Positions 35,321-45,388 are shown, counted from the stretch's first letter. The stretch is 64,000 nucleotides of DNA from Chitinophaga fulva (GCF_012927205.1 NZ_JABBGC010000001.1:3906810-3970809); one strand, 5' to 3'. The notes: generated by a model not told the origin, from the sequence alone. Numbers and translations: made by a program.

Positions 35321-35878
35321 TCAGCCGAAATATTGTTGTTTCCAGGCATCAAAAGCAGCCTGATGTTTTTCCTGTGCGGGATTGATGATAAGTTCCGCAT
35401 CAGTGATGGCATCCAGGTTGAAATTATCTTTCAGCCAGGTACGGTATTCTTCTGCATAGGAGCTGGAATAGTCGTCATCTTCGTCTCTATAAAAAGTAAC
35501 CTCTTCAAAGATCATCGGCTCTGCATCGATGGTGAGCAGCTGCAGGAGACCTTTGATATTTTCTGCCACCACATATTCACCGCCTTCGTCACCGAAAACC
35601 ACCACCGGCAGTTCGTTCAGGTCGGTGCTGTCATTGTGCAGCCATAAGGCATAGAAAGAGCCGGAGCCGTTGGCCTGGGCAAAGGGCAGCAGTTTTTCGA
35701 GGAAAGCTGGTTCGTTGGACCAGCCATGTTCCAGGCCGGATTTATCGTCGCGCAGCAAGCCGAAACCTTCGGCATATTCTTCGAAACCGGTTTCTTGTTG
35801 AAATGCCAGCAGCTGGGCCAGCGCCTGGGGAACGGGTTTTCCGTCAAAGTTTTGGGTAAATTCTTGTAATGAGGACAT
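35321..35878 (-). CDS. SMI1/KNR4-family protein
   Basis: 185 residues from MSSLQEFTQNFDGK; an in-frame ATG at 35986 would add 36 residues that run back over the adhesin promoter and is unlikely. Marks are the acidic surface stretch DEDDDYSSSYAEEY and the SMI1/KNR4 pattern with FLEKLLPFAQANGSG. Bacterial relatives are often immunity proteins in polymorphic toxin systems, but many are household genes. No toxin gene is adjacent, so function is open. Confidence 0.7.
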   Translation of the reverse strand: MSSLQEFTQNFDGKPVPQALAQLLAFQQETGFEEYAEGFGLLRDDKSGLEHGWSNEPAFLEKLLPFAQANGSGSFYALWLHNDSTDLNELPVVVFGDEGGEYVVAENIKGLLQLLTIDAEPMIFEEVTFYRDEDDDYSSSYAEEYRTWLKDNFNLDAITDAELIINPAQEKHQAAFDAWKQQYFG

Positions 35879-35971
35879 ATTGGATGATTTAATGTAAAGT
35901 GGTTTGGTTTTCCGTTCCACAATATACGGTAAGACGGGAAAAATCCCGGATGCATATTTTAAAAATTTAAA

Positions 35972-35979
35972 TATCTTTG
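35972..35979 (+). promoter_or_regulatory. Bacteroidota -7 box for the giant adhesin transcript
   Basis: TATCTTTG fits TAnnTTTG and is followed by GCGCG, as in many strong Bacteroidota promoters. Transcription would start near 35986, leaving a leader of about 350 bases that contains a small ORF before the adhesin start. No clear -33 TTG was found. Confidence 0.55.
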
Positions 35980-36068
35980 CGCGCATTAATTTTAACCAAG
36001 AATCTGATCGCTAAGCCGTTACCCCTTTTGTCCATTCAATATCAACCCGAATAAACCGCAACGACCGT

Positions 36069-36215
36069 ATGTACCAGAATGAAAATCAGCATTTTTTACC
36101 GAATGCGAACGTCCCTATGCCAGTGTTGACCACACCTGTCACCAGTTACCAATTTATTATCCCGGAAGAGGGTATGACCTGTTCACCGTGGCCGCTGTCG
36201 GGCTATTGCGTATAG
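36069..36215 (+). CDS. Candidate small protein (48 aa) in the adhesin leader
   Basis: An ATG-started frame of 48 codons ends in TAG, 128 bp before the giant repeat gene and downstream of the promoter box. It starts MYQNENQHFLPNANVPMP and ends with GMTCSPWPLSGYCV, a short tail with two cysteines and aromatic residues after a PEEG segment. This could be a leader peptide acting on the downstream gene, a small secreted peptide, or chance. No signal peptide is present and no modification enzyme gene lies nearby. Without homologues it stays a guess. Confidence 0.3.
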   Translation: MYQNENQHFLPNANVPMPVLTTPVTSYQFIIPEEGMTCSPWPLSGYCV

Positions 36216-36343
36216 CCGTCGACGACAGATAACCTGTACTGTTTAAATATTTCCCTGATAAAATCTTGTTCTACTAAATAAAATAAACAGGGGCAGGACA
36301 CGGATGTGTTCTGCTAAGACCTGTTTGCCGTTAATTCAATAGT

Positions 36344-39300
36344 ATGTATATCCCTAAAGTGATCCGCTTCGGATGGTCTTGTTTGTTGTGGTGCCTGTTG
36401 CTGGCAGCTATGCCGGCCAGTGCGCAGCTTTCTCCGTCCGATTTTGCCACTGATCCGCAACACACGGCTATTACGCGCGACCGGAATAATAACATCTACA
36501 CCGTGGCTTATGACGTTAACGGGAGGGTGACGGTCCTCAAATATCTGGCCGGTGGTTCCGGTATTTATTTTGTTTACTCAGAATTAACCGGTGGGCCCGG
36601 TTTGGATGGTAGTTTTTTCTCGGGCATTGCCGTCAATTCAAAAGACGAGGTATTTTTGACCACTTCATTCAATGATGTTGGCGGCAGCAGAATCCTCAAA
36701 GTACGTTTTAATGGTACCGGTTATGACCCGGCCCAGTTGGTCAGATCGGGCGAAGGGTATACCAACCTGGCCTTTGACCAGCAGGACAATCTGCTGGTGC
36801 TGCAGGCAGATGGCGCTACCGGCAAATATAAGCTGGTAAAGTACCTGGCGGGGCAGGAAAATGGAGCGGGCATCGTGTTGTGTGATGATAACAATGTGCC
36901 GGGCGGGTTCAAACAAAAGGATTTTTTTATTCATCCCTGGGGGCTGGCGGTGGATAAAAGTAATACCGTGTACTTTACCACGTGTATGGGGGCTGTCCTC
37001 AGTTCCTCTAACACCAACCAGGTTTTTCGGTTAAAACAGGGAGAAACAACTCCCACATCTGTTGGCTCAGGGGCTTTTACATCGCTGGCATGTGATGATA
37101 ATGGTAATCTGTACGCGCTGGAGGTAGAACTGAACACGATTGGGACACCCGGGAGAATACGATGGGGGGCTTCTGGTTCGCAGTTAACTTCAATGCTTTA
37201 TTGGGGTGTCGCCAATGATGTCGCCAATGGCTATGTTCCGCTGGGGATTACCGTAACCGGAAATGGAAACGGTTCCACCATTTATTTTGACCAGCTTACT
37301 GATTACAATAATAATCCGCTTATTCCCGGCGTGAAAAAGCTGACGCCGTTACCGGTAATAGTGACGGAGTTGTCGGCCATGAACGCCACCGTTACCAATG
37401 CGAACACCGTACGTTATAAATTCAGCACCAATCTCGCGCTGAGTTATACGCCGGGAATAAATGCCTTTTCACTGAGCACGACAGGACTTACCGGGGCGAC
37501 CATTACGAACGTGCTCCCTAACATCAATTATTATACGATCGACGTGAATACCGGCACCGGAGATGGTACGCTGACGCTGGCACTGAAAAATGGCGGGCTG
37601 ATAAACCCTGCCAGTAATGCGCCCTATACCGGAGCGACTTATACCATTGACAAAACACCGCCTATGGCCAGTATCCAGAGCGGTCCACCGGCAATTACCT
37701 CCTCGAAGAATGCTTCGTTTGCTTTCACATCCAATGAAACAGTTACGTATGAAGTCAAACTGGATGGTGCTGCTGCCGTTAGTGGAACTTCTCCCTTCGC
37801 CTATACCGGGCTGTCCACCGGTGCGCACGTATTCTCAGTGAGGGCAAAAGATCAGGCGGGAAATCAGTCGGACTGGACGTCCTATAACTGGACCATTGTT
37901 ACTATGCCCACCATAACAAATGTGACAGTACCGGCCCCCGGTTTTTATAATTTGACCAAACCGGTGGTTTTTGATGTTGTTTTTGACCAGGATGTGACGG
38001 TTAACTACATGCCTTTCACCACTCCTTATATTGAACTGACAGTAGGTTCACAGGTAAAACAAGCCAAATATGAGAGCAGCCCTTCGCCCAACACCTTGCG
38101 TTTCAGTTATCAGCCGCTGATGGGAGATGAGGACCTGGATGGTATCACCGTCAATAACCTGAATCTCAACGGAGCTACCATCCGTAATGCAGCAGGAGAT
38201 AATGCCAATACAACGCTGAATAATGTTGGAAACACCGCAGGAGTAAATGTCAACACGACCATGCCTACCTGCGTTATCAGCATGTCAAGACCGTCGCCTG
38301 TCAACGGGAGTTTTACCCTGACAGCTGTCTTCAGCGAAGCAGTGACAGGCGTGACTGCGGGAACGCTAAGCCTTGTTAACGCTACTATTCATTTTACTGG
38401 AGGGACTGGTACCACCTATACCTTCACGATTACTCCCAACCCCGAGGGGCCCTATACCATGAGTATACCCTATGGGGCTGTGCGGCAGGCCGTTGGTGGT
38501 AATAACAACATGCCGTCGAACACCATTAACTTCATCGTGGACAAGACCAGCCCGGTAGTGAGCAGTGTGGTTGTCCCCGGCGGTAAATACTATAGAGAAG
38601 GAGACCCCCTCGATTTTGATGTTACATTTAGTGAAGATATTGTTGTCTCCACATCGGCTGGTGTTCCGTCTCTCCAGCTGACCATTGGCAGCGCCACTAA
38701 ACAGGCCACTTTCCTGAACAGCCCATCCCCGGGTGTGGCGCGTTTCCGTTACACCATTGCTAACGGAGACATGGACAATAACGGTATCGCCATTAATTCA
38801 CTGAACACCAATGGTGGTTCCATCCGTGACGCCGCCACGAACGATGCGGACCTCACCCTGAATAATGTGGGTAATACCACCGGTGTGCTGGTCAATACCG
38901 TACACCCGGCCGTAACCATCACTACTCCTGCACCTGCATTTGTGACGGCTGCCTTTACGGCCACCATTACTTTCAGCGAGGTGGTATCCTTATTTAAACC
39001 CGCCAATATTACGGTTACCAATGCTGATCTTTCCAATATGACGACCAGTGATAGTATAACCTTCACCGTTACTGTCTCGCCCCGCGGAGATGGACCAGTG
39101 ACGGTACAGGTGCCAGCTGATGCAGCACTGAATATTGGCGGCAACGGCAACTACGCTTCCAATGCACTGAGCCTGACAGCTGATATGACAGCCCCTGTGG
39201 TGGCCAACGTAGCGGTTCCACCTGCCGGATACTATAAGATTGGCAGCAACCTCGATTTTGATCTTGCTTTTAATGAAGATGTAGCGGTGAACACTACGGG

Positions 39301-42300
39301 CGGTACTCCTTTTATGAATATTACCATCGGCTCACGGGTGAGGCAGGCTGTGTATGTGAACAGTCCTTCCACGACCACTATGCGTTTCCGTTATACGGTT
39401 GTGCCCCAGGATGAAACTGTGACCGGTATCACGATAAACACGCTGTTCCTGAACGGCGCTACTATCCGCGATCTGGCAGGCAATAATGCCAATATTACCC
39501 TGAACAATATCGGAAGCACCAGTGGCGTGAAGGTTAATACGACCCTGCCCACCTGTGTCATTTCAATGCCGTCATCACCTGTCAGCAAACCATTTACCCT
39601 CACGCTCACCTTCAGTGAACCGGTGACAGGGCTGGATGCCTCGGATTTAAACATTGCCGGCGCCCAGGTCACCAATCAGCAAATGGTCAATGCAAGCACC
39701 TTTACCTTTCTCATTTCTCCGCAGACAGAGGGTTCCTATACCGTCTATTTGCCTGCCGGCAGGGTGCAACAGACAGCTGGTGGTAATGACAACCAGCAAT
39801 CGAATACGCTGACTTTCACAGCGGATATGACGCCGCCGAAAGTAACAAGTGTAAACGTTCCTGTTGCCGGATACTACGGCACCGGGAAACAGCTGGATTT
39901 CCATGTTCTCGTTTCTGAAGCCACTACGGTAACCGGTACGCCTTCCATTCCCATAACCATTGGCAGTCAAACCGTACAAGCCAACTATGTGGGTAATAAC
40001 CTCGGTATAGATTTACTTTTCAGATATGTGGTACAGAGCGGAGAAACGGATTTGGATGGTATCTCCCTGGGGAGCGCAATCAACCTGAACGGTGGTAAAA
40101 TACAAGATATAGCAGGCAACGATGCGTGGCTGGCACTAAATAACCCCGGTAACAGTACCGGTGTGTTCGTACATACTGCCGCGCCTACCGTTACACTGAG
40201 CACCAGTGCTGTATCGCCGGTAGGTAAATCATTCACCATAAAAGCTACTTTCTCTGAAAAGGTAAGCGGATTGTCAGATGCTGATTTTATCGTTACCAAT
40301 GCAGACGTAGATCCGCCATCATCGGCTGACGGCGGCCTTACCTATACCATGGTAGTGAAACCCCAAACAGACGGGGCAGTCACTATATCCCTACCGGCCA
40401 ATTCAGCCGTGAATCTGGCGGGAACGGGTAATGCCACGTCTAATACACTGAACGTGACGGCTGATGTTACCTCACCAGAGATAGTGAGTGTATCAGTACC
40501 CGGCGCAGATGCCTATGCTGCCGGCCGGATCCTGACTTTCCAGGCACGGTTCAACGAACCCATTATAGTGACCGGGATACCTTCCCTGACACTCAACATT
40601 GGTGGAAAAATGGTACAGGTGCCCTACGTTAGCACCGGAGGAGGTAATACGATGTATTTCAACTACCAGGTACAACCGGGCGACAACGATCCTGATGGTG
40701 TTGAACTGGGGGCTGTTATTCAATTGAATGGCGGCACCATTAAAGATGCAGTGGGTAATGATGCAGATCTGACCCTTCGTGGTATCCCTGTTACCACCAG
40801 CATTCTCGTAAATACCGCTACACCAGTTGTGCAGTTGTCTACTGCGTTCGTGTCGCCCGTAAACCATGCCTTTGTGATAACGGCTTCCTTTAGTGAAGTG
40901 GTGACGGGTGTTACCGCCGCCTCCTTCCAGGTAACTAACGGCACAGCAGATAGTGTGGTGAATAAGAACGGCTCAACTTATACCTTGAAGATTACACCCG
41001 TGGGAGACGGTCCCGTTCGAATCAGCGTACCGGCCAACGCAGCCATGAATAATGCGCATACCGGTAATTCGGCTTCCAGTCCGCTTATCGTGGCTTACGA
41101 CGGCACAGCGCCTAATGTGAACACCGTATACGTTCCGATATCCGGCTCCTACAAAGCAGGTCAGTCACTGAACTTCCTCGTCTTTATGACAGAGGCAGTA
41201 TCGGTGTCAGGGACTCCTTCGATACCTGTGATCATCGGTTCCCAAATTGTACAGGCTAACTACGTAAGCAAAACAGGGCCGGAGTCTCTGCAATTCAGGT
41301 ATGTTGTACAACCTGGTGACATGGATTTGGATGGTATTTCCCTGGGAGCAGCCATTCAGCTGAATGGTGGCACTATTCAGGATGCCGCGGGAAATAATGC
41401 TGTCCTGACTTTAAATAATGTGGGCGACACCCGCCCGGTGCTGGTCACCGCACAGCAACCCACTGTTACCCTGAGCACCACGGCTGTAAGCCCGGTTAGC
41501 CAGGCGTTTACAGTGAAAATTGTTTTCAGTGAGGCGGTAACCGGATTGGCTGTCAGCGATATTGCTGTCACCAATGGTACTGCCAGCCTGCTGCAAACAG
41601 GTGATAATATCACCTATACCGTAGTGATCACGCCTTCAGATGGCGCTGTGACCGTGCAGGTGCCTGCCAGTGTGGCTAAGAATAGTGTAGGCAACGATAA
41701 CCTGGCATCTAATACGCTTACCCTCCAGGGAGATGTGACGGCGCCGGTGGTGACCAGTGTAGGCGTGCCCGTGAATGGCCACTACAAAGCTGGTACGCCG
41801 CTGAACTTCAGCGTTAAGATGTCTGAACCAGTGAACGTGACTGGTGCTCCTTCCATACCTGTCATCATCGGTACACAAACGGTACAGGCTACCTATACCG
41901 GAGGTACGGGAACGGCTACCCTGCAATTCAGCTATACGGTGCAAAACGGCGACAACGCCCCGAACGGCATCAGTCTCGGTAGTGCTATCGTGCTGAATGG
42001 CGGTAGCCTGAAAGATGCCGCAGGCAACGACGCTGTGCTGACACTGCAAGCGGTGCCCGCCACCAATAGTATCATCGTGAAAACAAGCAGTCCTACCGTA
42101 GCGCTTTCTTCCACCAGCTCCGGCCGCATCAATACACCGTTCACCGTGAAACTGACCTTCAGCGACGTCGTGACCGGTCTCACAGCGGCAGCCCTTCAGG
42201 TGGCTAACGGTACCGCAGGTACGCTGCAAACGACGGATAATATTAATTACACCGTTGTGATCACACCGGCAACGGATGGTAATGTCACCCTGCAACTGCC

Positions 42301-43495
42301 TGCCGGCGTGGCCGCTGACAATGCCGGCAATAACAACCTGGCATCTAATCAGCTCAGTCTGGTGTACGACGCCACCGCACCGGCTATCAGTGCACAGGCG
42401 TTCGACGTGTATGATAACAGTCCGGCTGGCACCAGCGTAGGCCAACTGACCGGCACAGATGCTTCCGGTACGGTGAAAGACTGGACACTGGCAACAGACG
42501 GCTCCCGCGGTGCTTTGTCGCTCGATGCCAACGGCCACATCACCGTAAAAGACAACGCATTACTGCGTACGTTTGCCGGCAAAACTATCTCCCTACAGGT
42601 AAGCGCAAGCGATGGACTGAATATCAGTACAGCCGTTCCCGTTACCATAAGGGTCCAGATCTCGTACGTCAATAAACAACCCGTGATGGACCCGGTGGCG
42701 GATGTGTACATCTGTGCCACCACCGCCGCACAAACAATACAACTCACCGGTGTATCACCCGTGGAACCGGACCAGCACTATACCATCACCCTGGCGGCCA
42801 ACCAGCCCTACTTTGATGTACTCAAGGCAGATGTTGTCACCAATACCATCCGGTACCAGCTGAAACCCGGCGTTACCAGCGGCAATACGGCGATTACCCT
42901 GACCCTGAAAGACGATGGCGGCACCGACAACGGCGGTAAAGACACCTACAGCCAAACCTTCTACCTGACGGTGAACGCGCTCCCTGGTGTGACTATCAGC
43001 AGCGATAGAGGCGCCTCCGTTTCCAAGGGAGATATCGTTACGCTGACAGCAACAGGCGCTGTTACTTATAGCTGGGAGCCTGCCAGCGGCACAAGCGGGG
43101 ACCTGCATCAACCAACGCTGACCGTACGGCCCAATGCTGACGCCACTTACAAGGTGACAGGTACCAACGCCGCCGGTTGCAGCGCTGCCGCTACCATCAG
43201 CATACGCGTAGCCGATGATTATAAACTGGACGCTACCAACCTGCTCACGCCCAACGGCGACGGTAAAAACGACCGCTGGGTGATCCGCAACCTGGACAGC
43301 TATCCGGACAACGAAGTGAAAATATTTGACCGTACCGGCAGACTGATTTATCAGCGCCGTAACTATAGCAACGATTGGGACGGCACGCTGAATGGCCACC
43401 CGCTGGCGGAAGGCACTTATTATTACGTGTTGACCGTCAACGGTACCACCCGCGTATGGAAAGGATTTATCACCATTATCCGGAATGATCAATAG
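36344..43495 (+). CDS. Giant secreted repeat protein with type IX/gliding C-terminal domain
   Basis: 2383 residues. A signal peptide (about 1-28, ending SAQ) is followed by a propeller-like region with repeated short NHL-type tracts (about 40-335), two Ig-like domains (about 340-520), seven tandem units of about 215 residues (about 520-2010; see the repeat entry), a cadherin-like domain (about 2015-2105), further Ig/PKD-like domains, and the gliding-motility type CHU_C domain at 2300-2383 (LLTPNGDGKNDRW, RTGRLIYQ, DWDGTLNGHPLAEGTYYY). The last is a type B sorting signal for the type IX secretion system. A large adhesin or surface protein is the natural reading. The PorP/SprF gene that follows is its usual partner. 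Confidence 0.9.
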   Translation: MYIPKVIRFGWSCLLWCLLLAAMPASAQLSPSDFATDPQHTAITRDRNNNIYTVAYDVNGRVTVLKYLAGGSGIYFVYSELTGGPGLDGSFFSGIAVNSKDEVFLTTSFNDVGGSRILKVRFNGTGYDPAQLVRSGEGYTNLAFDQQDNLLVLQADGATGKYKLVKYLAGQENGAGIVLCDDNNVPGGFKQKDFFIHPWGLAVDKSNTVYFTTCMGAVLSSSNTNQVFRLKQGETTPTSVGSGAFTSLACDDNGNLYALEVELNTIGTPGRIRWGASGSQLTSMLYWGVANDVANGYVPLGITVTGNGNGSTIYFDQLTDYNNNPLIPGVKKLTPLPVIVTELSAMNATVTNANTVRYKFSTNLALSYTPGINAFSLSTTGLTGATITNVLPNINYYTIDVNTGTGDGTLTLALKNGGLINPASNAPYTGATYTIDKTPPMASIQSGPPAITSSKNASFAFTSNETVTYEVKLDGAAAVSGTSPFAYTGLSTGAHVFSVRAKDQAGNQSDWTSYNWTIVTMPTITNVTVPAPGFYNLTKPVVFDVVFDQDVTVNYMPFTTPYIELTVGSQVKQAKYESSPSPNTLRFSYQPLMGDEDLDGITVNNLNLNGATIRNAAGDNANTTLNNVGNTAGVNVNTTMPTCVISMSRPSPVNGSFTLTAVFSEAVTGVTAGTLSLVNATIHFTGGTGTTYTFTITPNPEGPYTMSIPYGAVRQAVGGNNNMPSNTINFIVDKTSPVVSSVVVPGGKYYREGDPLDFDVTFSEDIVVSTSAGVPSLQLTIGSATKQATFLNSPSPGVARFRYTIANGDMDNNGIAINSLNTNGGSIRDAATNDADLTLNNVGNTTGVLVNTVHPAVTITTPAPAFVTAAFTATITFSEVVSLFKPANITVTNADLSNMTTSDSITFTVTVSPRGDGPVTVQVPADAALNIGGNGNYASNALSLTADMTAPVVANVAVPPAGYYKIGSNLDFDLAFNEDVAVNTTGGTPFMNITIGSRVRQAVYVNSPSTTTMRFRYTVVPQDETVTGITINTLFLNGATIRDLAGNNANITLNNIGSTSGVKVNTTLPTCVISMPSSPVSKPFTLTLTFSEPVTGLDASDLNIAGAQVTNQQMVNASTFTFLISPQTEGSYTVYLPAGRVQQTAGGNDNQQSNTLTFTADMTPPKVTSVNVPVAGYYGTGKQLDFHVLVSEATTVTGTPSIPITIGSQTVQANYVGNNLGIDLLFRYVVQSGETDLDGISLGSAINLNGGKIQDIAGNDAWLALNNPGNSTGVFVHTAAPTVTLSTSAVSPVGKSFTIKATFSEKVSGLSDADFIVTNADVDPPSSADGGLTYTMVVKPQTDGAVTISLPANSAVNLAGTGNATSNTLNVTADVTSPEIVSVSVPGADAYAAGRILTFQARFNEPIIVTGIPSLTLNIGGKMVQVPYVSTGGGNTMYFNYQVQPGDNDPDGVELGAVIQLNGGTIKDAVGNDADLTLRGIPVTTSILVNTATPVVQLSTAFVSPVNHAFVITASFSEVVTGVTAASFQVTNGTADSVVNKNGSTYTLKITPVGDGPVRISVPANAAMNNAHTGNSASSPLIVAYDGTAPNVNTVYVPISGSYKAGQSLNFLVFMTEAVSVSGTPSIPVIIGSQIVQANYVSKTGPESLQFRYVVQPGDMDLDGISLGAAIQLNGGTIQDAAGNNAVLTLNNVGDTRPVLVTAQQPTVTLSTTAVSPVSQAFTVKIVFSEAVTGLAVSDIAVTNGTASLLQTGDNITYTVVITPSDGAVTVQVPASVAKNSVGNDNLASNTLTLQGDVTAPVVTSVGVPVNGHYKAGTPLNFSVKMSEPVNVTGAPSIPVIIGTQTVQATYTGGTGTATLQFSYTVQNGDNAPNGISLGSAIVLNGGSLKDAAGNDAVLTLQAVPATNSIIVKTSSPTVALSSTSSGRINTPFTVKLTFSDVVTGLTAAALQVANGTAGTLQTTDNINYTVVITPATDGNVTLQLPAGVAADNAGNNNLASNQLSLVYDATAPAISAQAFDVYDNSPAGTSVGQLTGTDASGTVKDWTLATDGSRGALSLDANGHITVKDNALLRTFAGKTISLQVSASDGLNISTAVPVTIRVQISYVNKQPVMDPVADVYICATTAAQTIQLTGVSPVEPDQHYTITLAANQPYFDVLKADVVTNTIRYQLKPGVTSGNTAITLTLKDDGGTDNGGKDTYSQTFYLTVNALPGVTISSDRGASVSKGDIVTLTATGAVTYSWEPASGTSGDLHQPTLTVRPNADATYKVTGTNAAGCSAAATISIRVADDYKLDATNLLTPNGDGKNDRWVIRNLDSYPDNEVKIFDRTGRLIYQRRNYSNDWDGTLNGHPLAEGTYYYVLTVNGTTRVWKGFITIIRNDQ
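37902..42381 (+). repeat. Seven tandem ~640-bp units inside the adhesin gene
   Basis: Each unit encodes two Ig-like halves. The first starts with a V-x-x-V-x-V-P motif and contains LNGGTI-type and DAAGNDA-type strings; the second contains F-S-E-x-V-T-G and ends in a VDKTSP/ADMTAP-like linker. Seven such units (4.48 kb) follow each other. The protein repeats are diverged, so the DNA copies are not identical. Confidence 0.85.
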
Positions 43496-43502
43496 GAAAA
43501 AG

Positions 43503-44444
43503 ATGTTTTATCAACATAATTACATGAGAAGCATAGTAACTTCCCTGACAAAGCGCATCACCCTGCTGCTGCTCACCGTAGCGGCAGGCAGCGCCTCGGC
43601 TCAAACACTCAGCAATGTGCCCGCACTGTTGGAGCCCTCTGGTACACAGTATTTTCAAAATCAATATCTCGCCAACGCCGCGATGGCAGGCATCGATACA
43701 GGGCTGCATGTGAATGTGGCCTACCGTCGTCAATTCAAACAAATGACCGGCGCGCCGGAAACCCGCTTCCTCACGGTAGACGGCTCATTGGGCAAAAGAG
43801 TGGGAGCGGGGCTGAGCGTGTTTAATGATGTGGCAGGATTGATCAACCGTACCCGGGTGGCCATGAGTTATGCGTATCATTTACCGTTAGGAGAGCAGGG
43901 GCAACAACTGCATTTTGGTCTCTCGCTGGCGCTTAATTTCCAGCGGCTGGACGTCTCCCACGTGAACGGCGATCCCAATGATCCTTCCCTCGGCGCTTTC
44001 AACCGCCGTGATAATTATTTCGAAGGGGAATACGGTATGGCCTATACGAACGGTCAACTCACCCTGCAGGCAGCCCTGCCCAATATCAGAAGCCTCTTTA
44101 CCGGTGACAATAAAACCGTAGACGGCGGCACTATCTTGTATTCAGCCGCGGAATACCGGTTCCTGTTTGACGGGGCGCTGGAAAGCCTGACGCCTAAAGT
44201 CTGCTTCCGTGGCGTGCGTGGCTATGATAACATTATGGATATTGGCGTGAACGCTGCTTTCCTGAACAATGTGCTGAACATCATGGCGATGTATCATACT
44301 TCCAAAAGTGTTACGGCCGGATTTGGGGTAGATATCAAAAATACGGTGATGATACAGGCGCTTTACCATGCGCAGACCGGCGGGTATAATAATCCCAATA
44401 ACGGTGCTTACGAAATAGGCGCTGCGATGCATCTGTTTAAATAG
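43503..44444 (+). CDS. PorP/SprF-family type IX secretion-associated membrane protein
   Basis: About 314 residues from the ATG preceded by GGAAAAAG; in-frame ATGs at 43485 (overlapping the adhesin stop) and 43524 are alternatives. A signal peptide ends SASAQ, and the rest alternates in the beta-barrel style of PorP/SprF (QNQYLANAAMAGID, then RQFKQMTGAPETRF and FGVDIKNTVMIQALYH). These proteins sit in the outer membrane and anchor or assist export of CHU_C-type cargo such as the preceding protein. A two-gene operon with it is near certain. Confidence 0.9.
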   Translation: MFYQHNYMRSIVTSLTKRITLLLLTVAAGSASAQTLSNVPALLEPSGTQYFQNQYLANAAMAGIDTGLHVNVAYRRQFKQMTGAPETRFLTVDGSLGKRVGAGLSVFNDVAGLINRTRVAMSYAYHLPLGEQGQQLHFGLSLALNFQRLDVSHVNGDPNDPSLGAFNRRDNYFEGEYGMAYTNGQLTLQAALPNIRSLFTGDNKTVDGGTILYSAAEYRFLFDGALESLTPKVCFRGVRGYDNIMDIGVNAAFLNNVLNIMAMYHTSKSVTAGFGVDIKNTVMIQALYHAQTGGYNNPNNGAYEIGAAMHLFK

Positions 44445-44464
44445 AAAAACGGAATGACATATTT

Positions 44465-44504
44465 AATACCGCCCTGTTAGCAATAACAGGGCGGTATTGT
44501 TTTT
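44465..44504. terminator. Bidirectional terminator between PorP/SprF and CsbD genes
   Basis: Arms AATACCGCCCTGTTA and TAACAGGGCGGTATT with a short loop, then TTGTTTTTAT. It serves the plus-strand adhesin/PorP operon and, in the other direction, the minus-strand CsbD gene, whose last codon touches it. Confidence 0.85.
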
Positions 44505-44706
44505 ATAATTTATCAATCCACGATTTAATCTCTTCTTTTGTTTTTCCTGTTTTCTGCTGGATGCGCCCCAGCAGCTCATCTTCCTTGCCTTCCACATATA
44601 ACAGATCATCGTCGGTGAGATCCGCATACTGTTGTTTGATCTTACCTTTTAATTGATTCCAGTTGCCTTTTACCTTCAGGATAAAGCTGTTGTTTTGAGT
44701 GTCCAT
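44503..44706 (-). CDS. CsbD-family stress protein
   Basis: 67 residues from MDTQNNSFILKVKGNWNQLKGK, the characteristic CsbD start (K-G-x-x-x-x-x-K-G-K). The C-terminal half (LLGRIQQKTGKTKEEIKSWIDKL) has the usual heptad pattern. The product is a small, charged, general-stress protein of unknown biochemical role. A longer in-frame start at 44754 adds 16 residues without family similarity. Confidence 0.85.
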   Translation of the reverse strand: MDTQNNSFILKVKGNWNQLKGKIKQQYADLTDDDLLYVEGKEDELLGRIQQKTGKTKEEIKSWIDKL

Positions 44707-44852
44707 AGTAAACAGTTTTTTGGGTGAATAATATTTTATACCGATGTCTGTCAAATATTAATCCACCTGTACTTATGCCTGTTTTCGCGGGTTGACGATA
44801 TCAAAAAACGAGGAAAAACATCCCCGTACGCGGTCATCTGTCGACAGTTTGC

Positions 44853-45320
44853 TTATCCTTGTCCGCGGCCTGAGCCGGACAGGAACGATGCTTTGTCCAT
44901 GACGGCAACAGTATGGCGGCAGATACAGATCAGCCGTTGTTCATCATCTGTGATCCTGATTTCCCAGATATGGCTGCGGCGGCCGATGTGTATGGGCGTG
45001 GCAGTGCCATGCACATATCCTTCGCGGGCGCTGCGTATATGGTTGGCATTGATTTCCATGCCTACGCAGATTTCTACGGCCGGATCTATCACCAGGGTAG
45101 AGGCGATACTGCCCACTGTTTCTGCCAGCGCTACGGAGGCACCACCATGAAGGATGCCGTATGTCTGTACCGTACGGTAATCTACGGGCATGCGTATACG
45201 AAGATAGTTATCGCCCACTTCCGTGAACTCCATGCCCAGGTGTTCATTCATCGTGGATTTTCCTTTCTCATTCAGTTCCGCCGGTGTAACATTTGAATGC
45301 CAGATTTTTGTTGTAGTCAT
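44853..45320 (-). CDS. Hotdog-fold thioesterase, PaaI/MenI-like
   Basis: 155 residues with the PaaI-type core GILHGGASVALAETVGS (near residues 55-71), in which Glu/Asp and Gly-Gly at the helix start form the acyl-CoA thioesterase site, and the strand GMEINANHIRSAREGYVHG. Family members hydrolyse aryl- or acyl-CoA, for instance in phenylacetate or menaquinone pathways. It is alone on the minus strand and divergent from the DinB gene, so the substrate is not indicated by context. Confidence 0.85.
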   Translation of the reverse strand: MTTTKIWHSNVTPAELNEKGKSTMNEHLGMEFTEVGDNYLRIRMPVDYRTVQTYGILHGGASVALAETVGSIASTLVIDPAVEICVGMEINANHIRSAREGYVHGTATPIHIGRRSHIWEIRITDDEQRLICICRHTVAVMDKASFLSGSGRGQG

Positions 45321-45388
45321 ATGGGTATATATATCTTTTTTGCGAACAGGAAATATAGTAATTTAGTTGGCTACATAATACCACCAAT

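Noticed and set aside
35173..35385. 70-codon plus-strand frame
   Set aside because: It crosses the hairpin and runs into the SMI1/KNR4 gene on the opposite strand.
36069..36215. Small ORF as a lanthipeptide or other modified peptide precursor
   Set aside because: No modification enzyme, protease-transporter or related gene lies nearby; only the bare ORF is kept as a low-confidence feature.
37902..42381. Repeat array considered as CRISPR or another DNA-level array
   Set aside because: The repeats are coding, about 640 bp long and diverged, so they are protein domain duplications.
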